A stretch of DNA of 16,118 bases from UBA1562 sp041653955 (GTDB lineage Bacteria; Omnitrophota; Gorgyraeia; Gygaellales; Profunditerraquicolaceae): the NCBI GenBank assembly GCA_041653955.1, contig JBAZEH010000030.1:1-16118 (forward strand), given 5' to 3'. The position numbers and the translations under genes were made by a program. Numbering within the stretch: position 1 is the stretch's first letter; each line of letters begins with the position of its first letter. A model generated the notes under the pieces. The model was not told the DNA's origin. It did not search any database and saw only the letters and a program-made list of their open reading frames with translations. Of this stretch, positions 6,111 through 13,156 are shown one piece after another.

Positions 6111-7040
6111 TCAAGCCCCTTCTTCTTTCTGATTAGGCCTGCTCTTCCATCTGCGGTGTATCCATCCCCATTCGGCAGGGTACCTGCGGATATATAATTC
6201 TATTATATCGGTCAGTTTCTGGATATTGATCAGAACGGTCTCCTGATGGTTCTTGCCTTCTTCCAGGAGTAACGGTTTCTCAAAAATGATCGTGTGCGTA
6301 TCATCTTTCTGCCTGACTATAAAAGAGGGTAATATTGCCGCTCCTGTGCGCAGCGCCAGCACGACCGGGCCGGTAGCCGTAGCCGCCTTCTTTCCGAAGA
6401 AATCCACGAATACTCCGCCTGTGCCGAAATTCTGGTCCAGGGGTATAAAAAGAATACCGTTATCTCTCAATACCCTTATGGAACCTTCTACGCATGTTTT
6501 ACGCGGCTGGCTGTATATCGTCTTTATGCCCACGCGCTCGCGCCTCTTTATAAAAAATCTCTCCGCGCGCTCATCACGCATATAACGCATTATACCCGCT
6601 GTCAGATAACCTTCCAGGCTCAATTTTGCAAGCATAAAGGGGAAATTACCGAAATGCGCGCTGACCAGGAGCACCCCCTTCCCCCTGGATAAAGCAGCTT
6701 CCAGATTATCAAAACCAGAGAAACCCACGCGTTTTTTAATGCTCTGCGGCCTGTCCATAAGGGATATTATCTCCAGGCCTGATTTAGCCATATGGGTAAA
6801 AGAATCCCTGGCGATCTGCTCTATTTCATCTGCTGTCTTCTCTTTCTTGAAGGCAATAGAAAGGCTCTCCAGGGCTGTCTTCCTATGCTTGCGGGCGATA
6901 ATATAGCCTATAAGGGCGAGCCTTCTCGCGAAGCCATATATCCGGCGCTCGGGAATAAGCTTAACTATAAAAGCGGTGAAGTTCAGCCCTATCCATCCGG
7001 CAAAACGGCCTATATTTTTACGTATTTTTTTGGAGTCCAT
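6111..7040 (-). CDS. LpxL/HtrB-family lysophospholipid or lipid A acyltransferase
   Basis: The 309-aa protein matches the length of LpxL/LpxM-type late acyltransferases, which attach secondary acyl chains to Kdo2-lipid IVA at the inner membrane. It has an N-terminal membrane-associated segment (about 14-50), a motif-I region VLLVSAHFGNFPFM (about 123-136), the ILFIPLDQNFGTGGVFVDFF region (about 196-215), RTGAAILPSF, and the C-terminal signature PAEWGWIHRRWKSR. The canonical catalytic motif is H-x4-D/E. Here H129 is followed at the expected acid position by P134, so the usual acidic partner is missing from that spot. The gene may use another acid, act on another lipid, or have lost activity. 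It heads the cluster with BioY, CBS and the permease, and follows a promoter with almost no leader. Confidence 0.85.
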   Translation of the reverse strand: MDSKKIRKNIGRFAGWIGLNFTAFIVKLIPERRIYGFARRLALIGYIIARKHRKTALESLSIAFKKEKTADEIEQIARDSFTHMAKSGLEIISLMDRPQSIKKRVGFSGFDNLEAALSRGKGVLLVSAHFGNFPFMLAKLSLEGYLTAGIMRYMRDERAERFFIKRRERVGIKTIYSQPRKTCVEGSIRVLRDNGILFIPLDQNFGTGGVFVDFFGKKAATATGPVVLALRTGAAILPSFIVRQKDDTHTIIFEKPLLLEEGKNHQETVLINIQKLTDIIELYIRRYPAEWGWIHRRWKSRPNQKEEGA

Positions 7041-7059
7041 AAGAGTGTGAATTTAAAAA

Positions 7060-7087
7060 ATTATAGCAGAAAAAAACTGGCTTGCAA
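7060..7087 (-). promoter_or_regulatory. Probable promoter of the LpxL-like operon
   Basis: A perfect -10 TATAAT (7060-7065) lies 16 bp after TTGCAA (7082-7087, 4 of 6). The expected start near 7053 leaves only about 13 nt before the ATG at 7040, and that leader shows no ribosome-binding site. It lies in the gap after the adenosine-specific kinase gene. Confidence 0.55.
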
Positions 7088-7095
7088 GATAAATG

Positions 7096-7581
7096 TCAAA
7101 GTTTATACCCGATCTTGCGCAGGAATCCCTTACGCCACGCTATATCTTCATCAGATTCAAGGCCTTTCGGCTTTGCTCCATCTATAACCCCTAATATGCC
7201 CCGGCCCATATCCGTTTCCGCGATCACCACTTCAACCGGATTAGCCGTAGCGCAATAGATCGAACAAACCTCGGGGATACTTTTGATGGAATTCAATATA
7301 TTGATGGGAAAGGCGCTCCTTATGAAGATTATAAAACTATGCCCTGCCCCGATCTCCAACGCATTATCCTGCGCAATCTTCTTCAGTTCGGCATCATTGC
7401 CTTCTGACCTGACCTTACAGGCCCCGGAAGATTCGACAAAAGCGATCCCGAACTTTATCCCCGGAACGCTGTTTACCAGGGCTTCATAAAGGTCTTCAAT
7501 CGTCTTTATAAAATGGCTCTGGCCTAATATCAGGTTTACGTCATCGGGTTTCCTGACCCTGATTAATTTAAGGTCTACCAT
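7096..7581 (-). CDS. Adenosine-specific kinase family protein (PF04008, formerly DUF355)
   Basis: The 161-aa protein closely follows this small conserved family: GQSHFIKTIEDLYEALVNSV and PGIKFGIAFVESSGACKVR in the N-terminal half, then IGAGHSFIIFIRSAFPINIL, CATANPVEVVIAET and GRGILGVIDG. Nearly the whole chain is family core (about 15-140). The family was named from a structure with bound adenosine/AMP (a Pyrobaculum protein), and its physiological role remains poorly known. It is common in archaea and scattered in bacteria. The gene starts 16 nt after the PIG-L gene with a clear GGAGG ribosome-binding site, so the two are probably co-transcribed, though no functional link is evident. The family call is secure; the enzymatic activity is not. 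Confidence 0.88.
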   Translation of the reverse strand: MVDLKLIRVRKPDDVNLILGQSHFIKTIEDLYEALVNSVPGIKFGIAFVESSGACKVRSEGNDAELKKIAQDNALEIGAGHSFIIFIRSAFPINILNSIKSIPEVCSIYCATANPVEVVIAETDMGRGILGVIDGAKPKGLESDEDIAWRKGFLRKIGYKL

Positions 7582-7597
7582 GGGGGCCTCCAGTCTT

Positions 7598-9004
7598 CTA
7601 TTTTATATTTATCTTCCTGAAACTTGTGGTGTCCGTACGCAGCATACTGGCGTAAGTCTTGACTGCGGCAAGAATGAAATCTGGCTCCTTTAACAACCGT
7701 AACGGGACCTTGGCGATGAGGCGGCCGGCATCCAGCTCCAGGCTTAAGCCGGGGCCTCTGACCATATTTTTTCCGTCGAATACCCTGAATTTATTATTTT
7801 TGATGATTATGCGGACCTTCGGCATGGAGGCAAACGGGACCCTCCCGCTGTAACCAAAAAGATAAAACTGCAGGTTGAACTTCCTGCCCTGGCCCTTTAA
7901 CTTATCTACGCGTATCAAAAGGTTCTCTTTATCTACCCCGTAGCTGACCCGGCCCTTACCCTTGACTATATCCCCGGGATTATTCCAATCTATATCCCTG
8001 GACACATTGAACATATCTGATATACCGGCAAAACGCACCAGGCCCGGCTTCTCCTGCCCTTCCCTGATAAGCGTTGTTTCCGGATAATCTCCAAACAGCT
8101 CATTGCCCCTGGCAAAAGCCAGAAGATAAAAAGCGCTTGATGAGGTTTGGCTCTTATAACAGAGGATCGCCTGATATTTCTTATTCACCTGCTCAGGGGT
8201 CAACTCGATCTTAGTCCATTGCGCGCGGGAGGCAAGGAACTGCTTCGGAGGAGTTAGGCCTAATTCGGGATGATAGTGCCTGGGGAGCGGCCAACCTATA
8301 GAATGGACAAGGTATGGATATACCTCGGGGGAAGGGATATCATCTCTCAAGTCGCGCAGGGCGACCTGTAAAAATAAATATAGCGCCTTATGGTCGGAGT
8401 TAGCGTCAGCCGGATGAGAGACGAATATCTTGGTAGGGGCATACTCCCTGAGCACGCTCTTAAGGTCAGAGAGGATACTCTCTCCTTTATACGGCGCCCC
8501 GTAAGAAAGATTTTCCTTATAAGGCACGCTGGATATCTTTGTCAACATACTTTTATACGGCTTGGTATCCCCCCAAAACCTCTTAAGGATCGTGAAAGTC
8601 CCGAAATCCGGATACCCCAGAAAGATCAAATCCTTGCTGTCCACACCCAAAATCTCCATCGCCTTTATAGCTTCTTTCTGGCGCACCTCACCCATATGTA
8701 TAAACTCACCCTTTCTGAAGGTGAGCCTTTTTTCATAAACGATAAAAGCTATCTGATTATGGTCGCCATTGGTCAGGTATGTTACTTTGACTTGCGCGCC
8801 GCTTGAAAGCGCCTGCTGTATTATACCCGCGCAGGCTATAGCTTCATCATCAGGATGGGGAGCAAGTATGAGTACGCGGTCTGTCTTCTCAATAGGCAAA
8901 ATAGCCCCTACCGCGGCAGGGGGCTGAAGCGCCTCCAGTAAAGAAGGGGCCCCAAAGAGAAATAATACGCATAAGAAAATAAAGACAGTTTTTAAGCTTT
9001 TCAT
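7598..9004 (-). CDS. Exported PIG-L/LmbE-family deacetylase with C-terminal beta domain
   Basis: The 468-aa protein begins with a Sec signal peptide (about 1-26). A PIG-L fold follows: LILAPHPDDEAIACAG (residues 46-60) holds the metal-binding H50, D52 and D53, and SHPADANSDHKA (196-207) supplies H205. These zinc-dependent enzymes remove acetyl groups from N-acetylglucosaminyl compounds or related amides. Residues from about 330 to the end form a separate beta-rich region, perhaps sugar-binding, so the protein is much longer than the usual 200-300 aa. An exported location suggests polysaccharide or envelope glycan as substrate. The start is put at ATG 9004, not the ATG at 9010, because the GAGGT ribosome-binding site is 8 nt from the former and only 2 nt from the latter. 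Confidence 0.85.
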   Translation of the reverse strand: MKSLKTVFIFLCVLFLFGAPSLLEALQPPAAVGAILPIEKTDRVLILAPHPDDEAIACAGIIQQALSSGAQVKVTYLTNGDHNQIAFIVYEKRLTFRKGEFIHMGEVRQKEAIKAMEILGVDSKDLIFLGYPDFGTFTILKRFWGDTKPYKSMLTKISSVPYKENLSYGAPYKGESILSDLKSVLREYAPTKIFVSHPADANSDHKALYLFLQVALRDLRDDIPSPEVYPYLVHSIGWPLPRHYHPELGLTPPKQFLASRAQWTKIELTPEQVNKKYQAILCYKSQTSSSAFYLLAFARGNELFGDYPETTLIREGQEKPGLVRFAGISDMFNVSRDIDWNNPGDIVKGKGRVSYGVDKENLLIRVDKLKGQGRKFNLQFYLFGYSGRVPFASMPKVRIIIKNNKFRVFDGKNMVRGPGLSLELDAGRLIAKVPLRLLKEPDFILAAVKTYASMLRTDTTSFRKINIK

Positions 9005-9040
9005 GGACATATACCTCGAATAATACTACCATACAATATC

Positions 9041-9061
9041 CGGTAAATCAACCGAATCGGT
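9041..9061. promoter_or_regulatory. Nested inverted repeat in the divergent intergenic region
   Basis: ACCGA-A-TCGGT (9051-9061) is a perfect small palindrome, and CGGT (9041-9044) also pairs with ACCG (9051-9054). It lies upstream of the CDF promoter and beside a weak minus-strand promoter for the PIG-L gene (TTGATT 9046-9051, 17 bp, TAGTAT 9023-9028). It might be a regulator site for one or both genes; the arms are short, so chance is possible. Confidence 0.25.
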
Positions 9062-9076
9062 CCCGCGATAAATTGT

Positions 9077-9105
9077 TTGAAAGAGGGGTTGAATACATAT
9101 ATAAT
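9077..9105 (+). promoter_or_regulatory. Strong sigma70-type promoter of the CDF gene, implying a leaderless mRNA
   Basis: TTGAAA (9077-9082, 5 of 6) is followed after 17 bp by a perfect TATAAT (9100-9105). Transcription should start at about 9112, essentially at the ATG 9113. Earlier in-frame starts (TTG 9077, TTG 9089, ATG 9104) lie within the promoter itself and would not be transcribed from it. Confidence 0.72.
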
Positions 9106-9112
9106 GTTTCCT

Positions 9113-9994
9113 ATGGTGACACGATTACGGCGACATTACGGGCGCATACGCCGCATATTAATAGCTGTATTGCTCCTTAACTGGGGCGTTGCGGCGGCAA
9201 AGGTCATTTACGGCATGATCACGCACTGCGCGAGCATGACTGCCGACGGGTTCCATTCTTTTGCTGACGGCGCCTCTAATATAATAGGGTTGATCGGCAT
9301 AAGCATAGCCTGCAGGCCGGTTGACGCGGACCATCCTTACGGCCACAGAAAATACGAAACATTCTTCTCTTTATGCATAGCGGGGCTGTTAGCTATAGTA
9401 TGTTTCCATCTCATTGAAGAAGGTATAAAGCGCTTTTACAGCCACATTACCCCACGAATCGATACCGCAAGTTTCGTGATCATGTTCACCACCCTCGCAA
9501 TCAATATAATTGTAATGGCTTACGAATATAAAAGAGGCAAGGATTTAAAAAGCGACATACTCATATCGGATTCCATGCATACGCGTGCGGATATCCTCAC
9601 TTCGCTCTCGGTCATAATCACGCTGATGATAATAAAACTCGGCTACTCTATCTTAGACCCTATAGTCACCATCATCATCGCCTTATTTATTGCGAGGTCG
9701 GCGTTACGGATAATAAGAGAAAGTTCAAGGGTCCTATGCGATACGGCGGCATTCATTGACATCAAAAGAATAACCGATATCGTATTGAAAGTAGAGGGGG
9801 TAAAAACCTGCCATAAGATAAGGACCCGCGGCAGGCCGGATGACATATATATCGATATGCATGTCCAGGTAAGCCCCGGTATGCATATAGATAAGGCGCA
9901 CAAGATAAGTTATATGATTGAAGACCAGATCAAAAAGAATATCCCCGAAGTAAGCGATGTGGTGGTACACATGGAACCTGCGGAAAAAAATTAG
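9113..9994 (+). CDS. Cation diffusion facilitator (CDF) metal efflux transporter
   Basis: From ATG 9113 the protein is 293 aa, normal for bacterial CDF exporters such as FieF or ZitB. Six membrane segments span about 12-200. The transport metal site is visible as H48-x3-D52 in helix 2 (FHSFAD) and H156-x3-D160 in helix 5 (MHTRAD). This HD-HD set is typical of zinc-selective members, whereas FieF has DD-HD. DADHPYGHRKYE (71-82) is the conserved loop after helix 2. The C-terminal ferredoxin-like cytoplasmic domain (about 210-293) contains further His and Asp residues. It exports divalent metal in exchange for protons. The frame stays open upstream to 9077, but the promoter overlaps that part. 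It converges with the MFS gene, the stops overlapping by 4 bp. Confidence 0.92.
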   Translation: MVTRLRRHYGRIRRILIAVLLLNWGVAAAKVIYGMITHCASMTADGFHSFADGASNIIGLIGISIACRPVDADHPYGHRKYETFFSLCIAGLLAIVCFHLIEEGIKRFYSHITPRIDTASFVIMFTTLAINIIVMAYEYKRGKDLKSDILISDSMHTRADILTSLSVIITLMIIKLGYSILDPIVTIIIALFIARSALRIIRESSRVLCDTAAFIDIKRITDIVLKVEGVKTCHKIRTRGRPDDIYIDMHVQVSPGMHIDKAHKISYMIEDQIKKNIPEVSDVVVHMEPAEKN

Positions 9995-11133
9995 GCGTCT
10001 TTAAGTATAAACCAGAGCCCTACGCTTGCGGTGACCCCCATAAAAGAACCGAAATAAAAAGCCCACGCAGGGCCCAGGAACCTCCAAAGTATCCCCGCCA
10101 GCAAAGAGGCCGGCAGAAGCCCTATGCCGACTAATGTAGCGTGCAGGCCGATCGCAGTAGCGCGCATCTGAACCGGAGCGATATCCGCTACTAACGCCTT
10201 CTCCACCCCTTCGGTAAAAGCGGTATACAAGCCATAAACTCCGAACATGAACCAGAGGCTGTTTACGGAGCTGTTCACCGCGAACCATAAATAAACCAGC
10301 CCGTAGAACAGATACCCCAGCACTAAAAGTTTTTTCCTGCCTATGCTATCCGAAAGCCGCGACGCCGGATAAGTGACCAGGCCGAAGATAATATTATAAA
10401 CCAGATAAAAGAGTATGACCTGGCTTAAGGGGCTGCCCAGGTCTTTGGCGCGCAAAAGCAGGAACTGGTTAGAGGAATTCCCGAGGGCAAAGATAAAAGT
10501 AAATACAAGAAAATATTTCAGCCTTTTATCCAGGGCGCGCCACTTAAACTGCACCCTTGCCGCGGAGGCCCGTATCCGCCCCTTATTTTCTTTGACAAAA
10601 AATAAGAATAGCACCCCAAACAGCGCGGGGATAAGGGAAAAAAGGAATATATTTTTGAACGCGCCTTTGTATTTAGTGATTATGAGATAGGCGGCAAGCA
10701 CGCCTATGGTAGCGCCCAGCGTATCCATTGCGCGGTGCAATCCGAATGCCGCGCCTTTCTTTTTATCGTGCGCGCTGTCCGCTATGAGGGCGTCGCGCGG
10801 CGCGGTGCGCACCCCCTTACCGAAACGGTCCACTGTCCTGGCGGCAAGCACGAACCACCAGTTGAAAGAAGCATATAAAAGCAATTTCCCGACAGCTGAA
10901 GCCGAATATCCTGCTATTGTAAAGGGTTTTCTGGATTTCGTCTTATCGGAAAAATATCCGGAAAAAACTTTAAGCAGGCTGCTTAAGCTTTCAGCTATCC
11001 CCTCTATCAATCCCAGTATCGCCGGGCCCGCTCCGAGCTGATTGACAAGATAGATGGGCAATATCGGATACACCATCTCGCTTGATATATCTGTCAACAA
11101 GCTCGTGATCCCCAATAAAATAATATTGTTCAT
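9991..11133 (-). CDS. Major facilitator superfamily (MFS) transporter
   Basis: The 380-aa protein has about 11-12 membrane helices. The MFS loop motif between helices 2 and 3 reads SGYFSDKTKSRKP (about 57-70), with a related copy in the second half (ASRLSDSIGRKK). The helix 4 region RTVDRFGKGVRTAPRDALIA is typical of a bacterial MFS subgroup seen beside envelope genes. The substrate is not predictable. It is the last gene of the prfB-secA-lnt-M23 chain and begins 2 nt after the M23 stop (TAG-CC-ATG), without a well-placed ribosome-binding site, so translation is probably coupled. The stop overlaps that of the convergent CDF gene, leaving no room for a terminator between them. Confidence 0.88.
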   Translation of the reverse strand: MNNIILLGITSLLTDISSEMVYPILPIYLVNQLGAGPAILGLIEGIAESLSSLLKVFSGYFSDKTKSRKPFTIAGYSASAVGKLLLYASFNWWFVLAARTVDRFGKGVRTAPRDALIADSAHDKKKGAAFGLHRAMDTLGATIGVLAAYLIITKYKGAFKNIFLFSLIPALFGVLFLFFVKENKGRIRASAARVQFKWRALDKRLKYFLVFTFIFALGNSSNQFLLLRAKDLGSPLSQVILFYLVYNIIFGLVTYPASRLSDSIGRKKLLVLGYLFYGLVYLWFAVNSSVNSLWFMFGVYGLYTAFTEGVEKALVADIAPVQMRATAIGLHATLVGIGLLPASLLAGILWRFLGPAWAFYFGSFMGVTASVGLWFILKDA

Positions 11134-11135
11134 GG

Positions 11136-11642
11136 CTATTTAAAATACCCCTGCGGATCACGCGGCACTGCGCCCTCCCTTACTTCAAAGTGCAGATGCG
11201 GGAGTATATCCGGATAGTTGGCGTTGCCGGTCTTGCCGACGGTACCTATAACCTGCCCCTGCCTGATCAGCTGGTTTTTCCCGGCATATACCTCTGTAAG
11301 GTGCGCGTACGTAGTCCTGGCCCCTCCCGGATGGGCTATGATGATATAATTACCCGAACCGGTCTTCCTGTCTTTATTCTCTATTACCCTGCTTAAAACA
11401 ACTATGCCTGACCTTGCGGCTTTCACCGGGGCCCCTATATCGGCGAGGAGGTCAATACCTTCATGCGTCCTGTTCCCGCTTCGTTTGGCCCCAAATTCTC
11501 CGTCTCCGCGCGAATCATAGCGAATGATAATTTCATGAGCGTAATCTATCGGGCACAGGAATGTATGCCTATCAAGGAAATAAAAACCCAGGAATAATAT
11601 GAAAGGCATGATAAAAAGCAGTGCCGTTAATATCCTTTTCAT
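11136..11642 (-). CDS. M23-family (LytM-type) metallopeptidase, membrane-anchored
   Basis: The 168-aa protein has one N-terminal membrane segment or uncleaved signal (about 4-23) and then a lysostaphin-type peptidase domain. The zinc and catalytic residues are complete: H60 and D64 in HEGID, H114 in TYAHL, and H149-x-H151 in HLHFEVR. The G-x-G-N-Y-I-I-I-x-H strand is also present. It should therefore be an active peptidoglycan endopeptidase, unlike EnvC/NlpD-type activators with degenerate sites. The start is ATG 11642: it overlaps the lnt stop as ATGA and has GGAGAAAAG directly upstream. The longer in-frame start at 11684 lies inside lnt and lacks support. It lies between lnt and the MFS gene in one operon and probably acts in the periplasm. 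Confidence 0.9.
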   Translation of the reverse strand: MKRILTALLFIMPFILFLGFYFLDRHTFLCPIDYAHEIIIRYDSRGDGEFGAKRSGNRTHEGIDLLADIGAPVKAARSGIVVLSRVIENKDRKTGSGNYIIIAHPGGARTTYAHLTEVYAGKNQLIRQGQVIGTVGKTGNANYPDILPHLHFEVREGAVPRDPQGYFK

Positions 11643-13156
11643 CTTTTCTCCAAGAATATCCCTATTCCCGCCAGGAAAATGCATATAACTACGAAAATAT
11701 CTCCATAGCGGGTATAAAAACCGTTTTTACGGGCAGAAGGTATGATCTCACCGGTATTATAGCCGGAAATAAATATAGTATCCCCGTTCCTGTCCCTGAC
11801 AGAAGATATTATCCTGCCCGAAGGAGATATAAAAGCTGATACCCCCGTATTAGCAGAACGCACCAGGAATACGCGGTTTTCAACGGCCCTGAACACCGAG
11901 GCAGAAAGGTGTTGATAGGGCGAAGAACTCCTGCCGAACCATGCATCATTGGTGATATTAACAAGAAAACTCGCGCCTTTCTTAACAAATTCTCTTGATA
12001 ATCCCGGAAAAAGATCTTCAAAACATATAAGGACTGAAAATTTATCATACCCTCCGATACGGCCGGAAGGCAGGCTGAATACGGTGTATTCGCTTCCGCG
12101 CGAGAAATCCCCTATGGGCACTATCGTCTCAAGGAATGTAAGGGCCTTTCTTAAAGGGATATATTCTCCAAAAGGCACCAGGTGCAATTTATCGTATCTT
12201 GCTGGCGGTTTACCGTCGGCAGGAACCAAAAGTGCGCTGTTATAATAGTTACCGCCCCTTAAGGTAGCTGCCCCCAGGAGAAACGGGGTTTTGCCGGATA
12301 TTATGAATTCTCTCGCCCGCTCATAATAAACCGGTTCCTCCTGAAGGACTACGGGTAAGGCGGCCTCCGGCCATATCACCAGATCCGGCTTATCCTTAAG
12401 GGCCTGCATAGATATTGCAAAATATGTATCCATAATAATATCACGCGAGCCCCTGCTCCATTTTAACTGCTGCGGGATATTGCCCTGTATAACCGATATG
12501 CGTAACGGCTCTCCCCCCGCACATACCCTCGGGGCGCCGGATAAGCTGATATAACCGTAAGATAAAACCGACAATAAAACCAGGGCCGGTGAAATAACGG
12601 CTATTTTAAATCTTCTCCTTAAACCGTTCTTAAACGCCCATACTGCTTCAACTATAGCTGCATTAACCATCATCACCAGAAATGAAACACCCCAGGCCCC
12701 GGTAATATCCGTTATCTGGATGGCCGGTAAATTAAGGTATTGCGAATACCCCAGGATCGCCCAGGGGAATCCCGTAAAAAGTAAACCACGGATATACTCA
12801 AGGAGGACCCATACCGAAGGTATAAATATCAGCGCGTAAGGCGTAGAGCGCCTGGTAAAAGGGCGTATGACCAACCCGAATACCGCGAAATATAACGCGA
12901 GGTAAAAGACCAGCACTATCGTCCCGGGCCAGGTGACATTCACCAGCCAGTAAATAGTGCCGGACCAGAATAACACCCCGGTAACAAAAAAGAGGAGGAA
13001 TGCCTGTTTATTGGTTTTATTATTTAACGCGAAAAATACGGGGAGAAAAGCGAACCACGCCAGCAACCAAAGGCCGGACCGGGAAAAAGAAAGGGCCAGC
13101 AATATTGCGGAAGATAAACACAGAAGTATATCTTTAAGGATTACTTTCCGCAACAT
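11639..13156 (-). CDS. lnt: Apolipoprotein N-acyltransferase
   Basis: From ATG 13156 the protein is 505 aa, the normal Lnt length. N-terminal membrane helices (about 8-205) lead to a nitrilase-fold domain (about 218-470) with the catalytic triad E264 (IWPEAALP), K323 (YDKLHLVPFGEY) and C378 (VLICFEDLFP). NITNDAWFG follows, and a final membrane helix ends the protein. Lnt adds the third acyl chain to the N-terminal cysteine of lipoproteins at the inner membrane, the last step after Lgt and LspA; the CsgG-like lipoprotein in this window would be a client. The start overlaps the end of secA by 16 bases. A GTG at 13183 would add nine residues but has no ribosome-binding site, so the ATG is preferred with moderate confidence. 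Confidence 0.95.
   Translation of the reverse strand: MLRKVILKDILLCLSSAILLALSFSRSGLWLLAWFAFLPVFFALNNKTNKQAFLLFFVTGVLFWSGTIYWLVNVTWPGTIVLVFYLALYFAVFGLVIRPFTRRSTPYALIFIPSVWVLLEYIRGLLFTGFPWAILGYSQYLNLPAIQITDITGAWGVSFLVMMVNAAIVEAVWAFKNGLRRRFKIAVISPALVLLSVLSYGYISLSGAPRVCAGGEPLRISVIQGNIPQQLKWSRGSRDIIMDTYFAISMQALKDKPDLVIWPEAALPVVLQEEPVYYERAREFIISGKTPFLLGAATLRGGNYYNSALLVPADGKPPARYDKLHLVPFGEYIPLRKALTFLETIVPIGDFSRGSEYTVFSLPSGRIGGYDKFSVLICFEDLFPGLSREFVKKGASFLVNITNDAWFGRSSSPYQHLSASVFRAVENRVFLVRSANTGVSAFISPSGRIISSVRDRNGDTIFISGYNTGEIIPSARKNGFYTRYGDIFVVICIFLAGIGIFLEKR

Noticed and set aside
11643..11684. N-terminal extension of the M23 peptidase from an upstream start at 11684
   Set aside because: It lies inside lnt, has no ribosome-binding site, and would place a charged leader before the clear membrane signal that begins at 11642.
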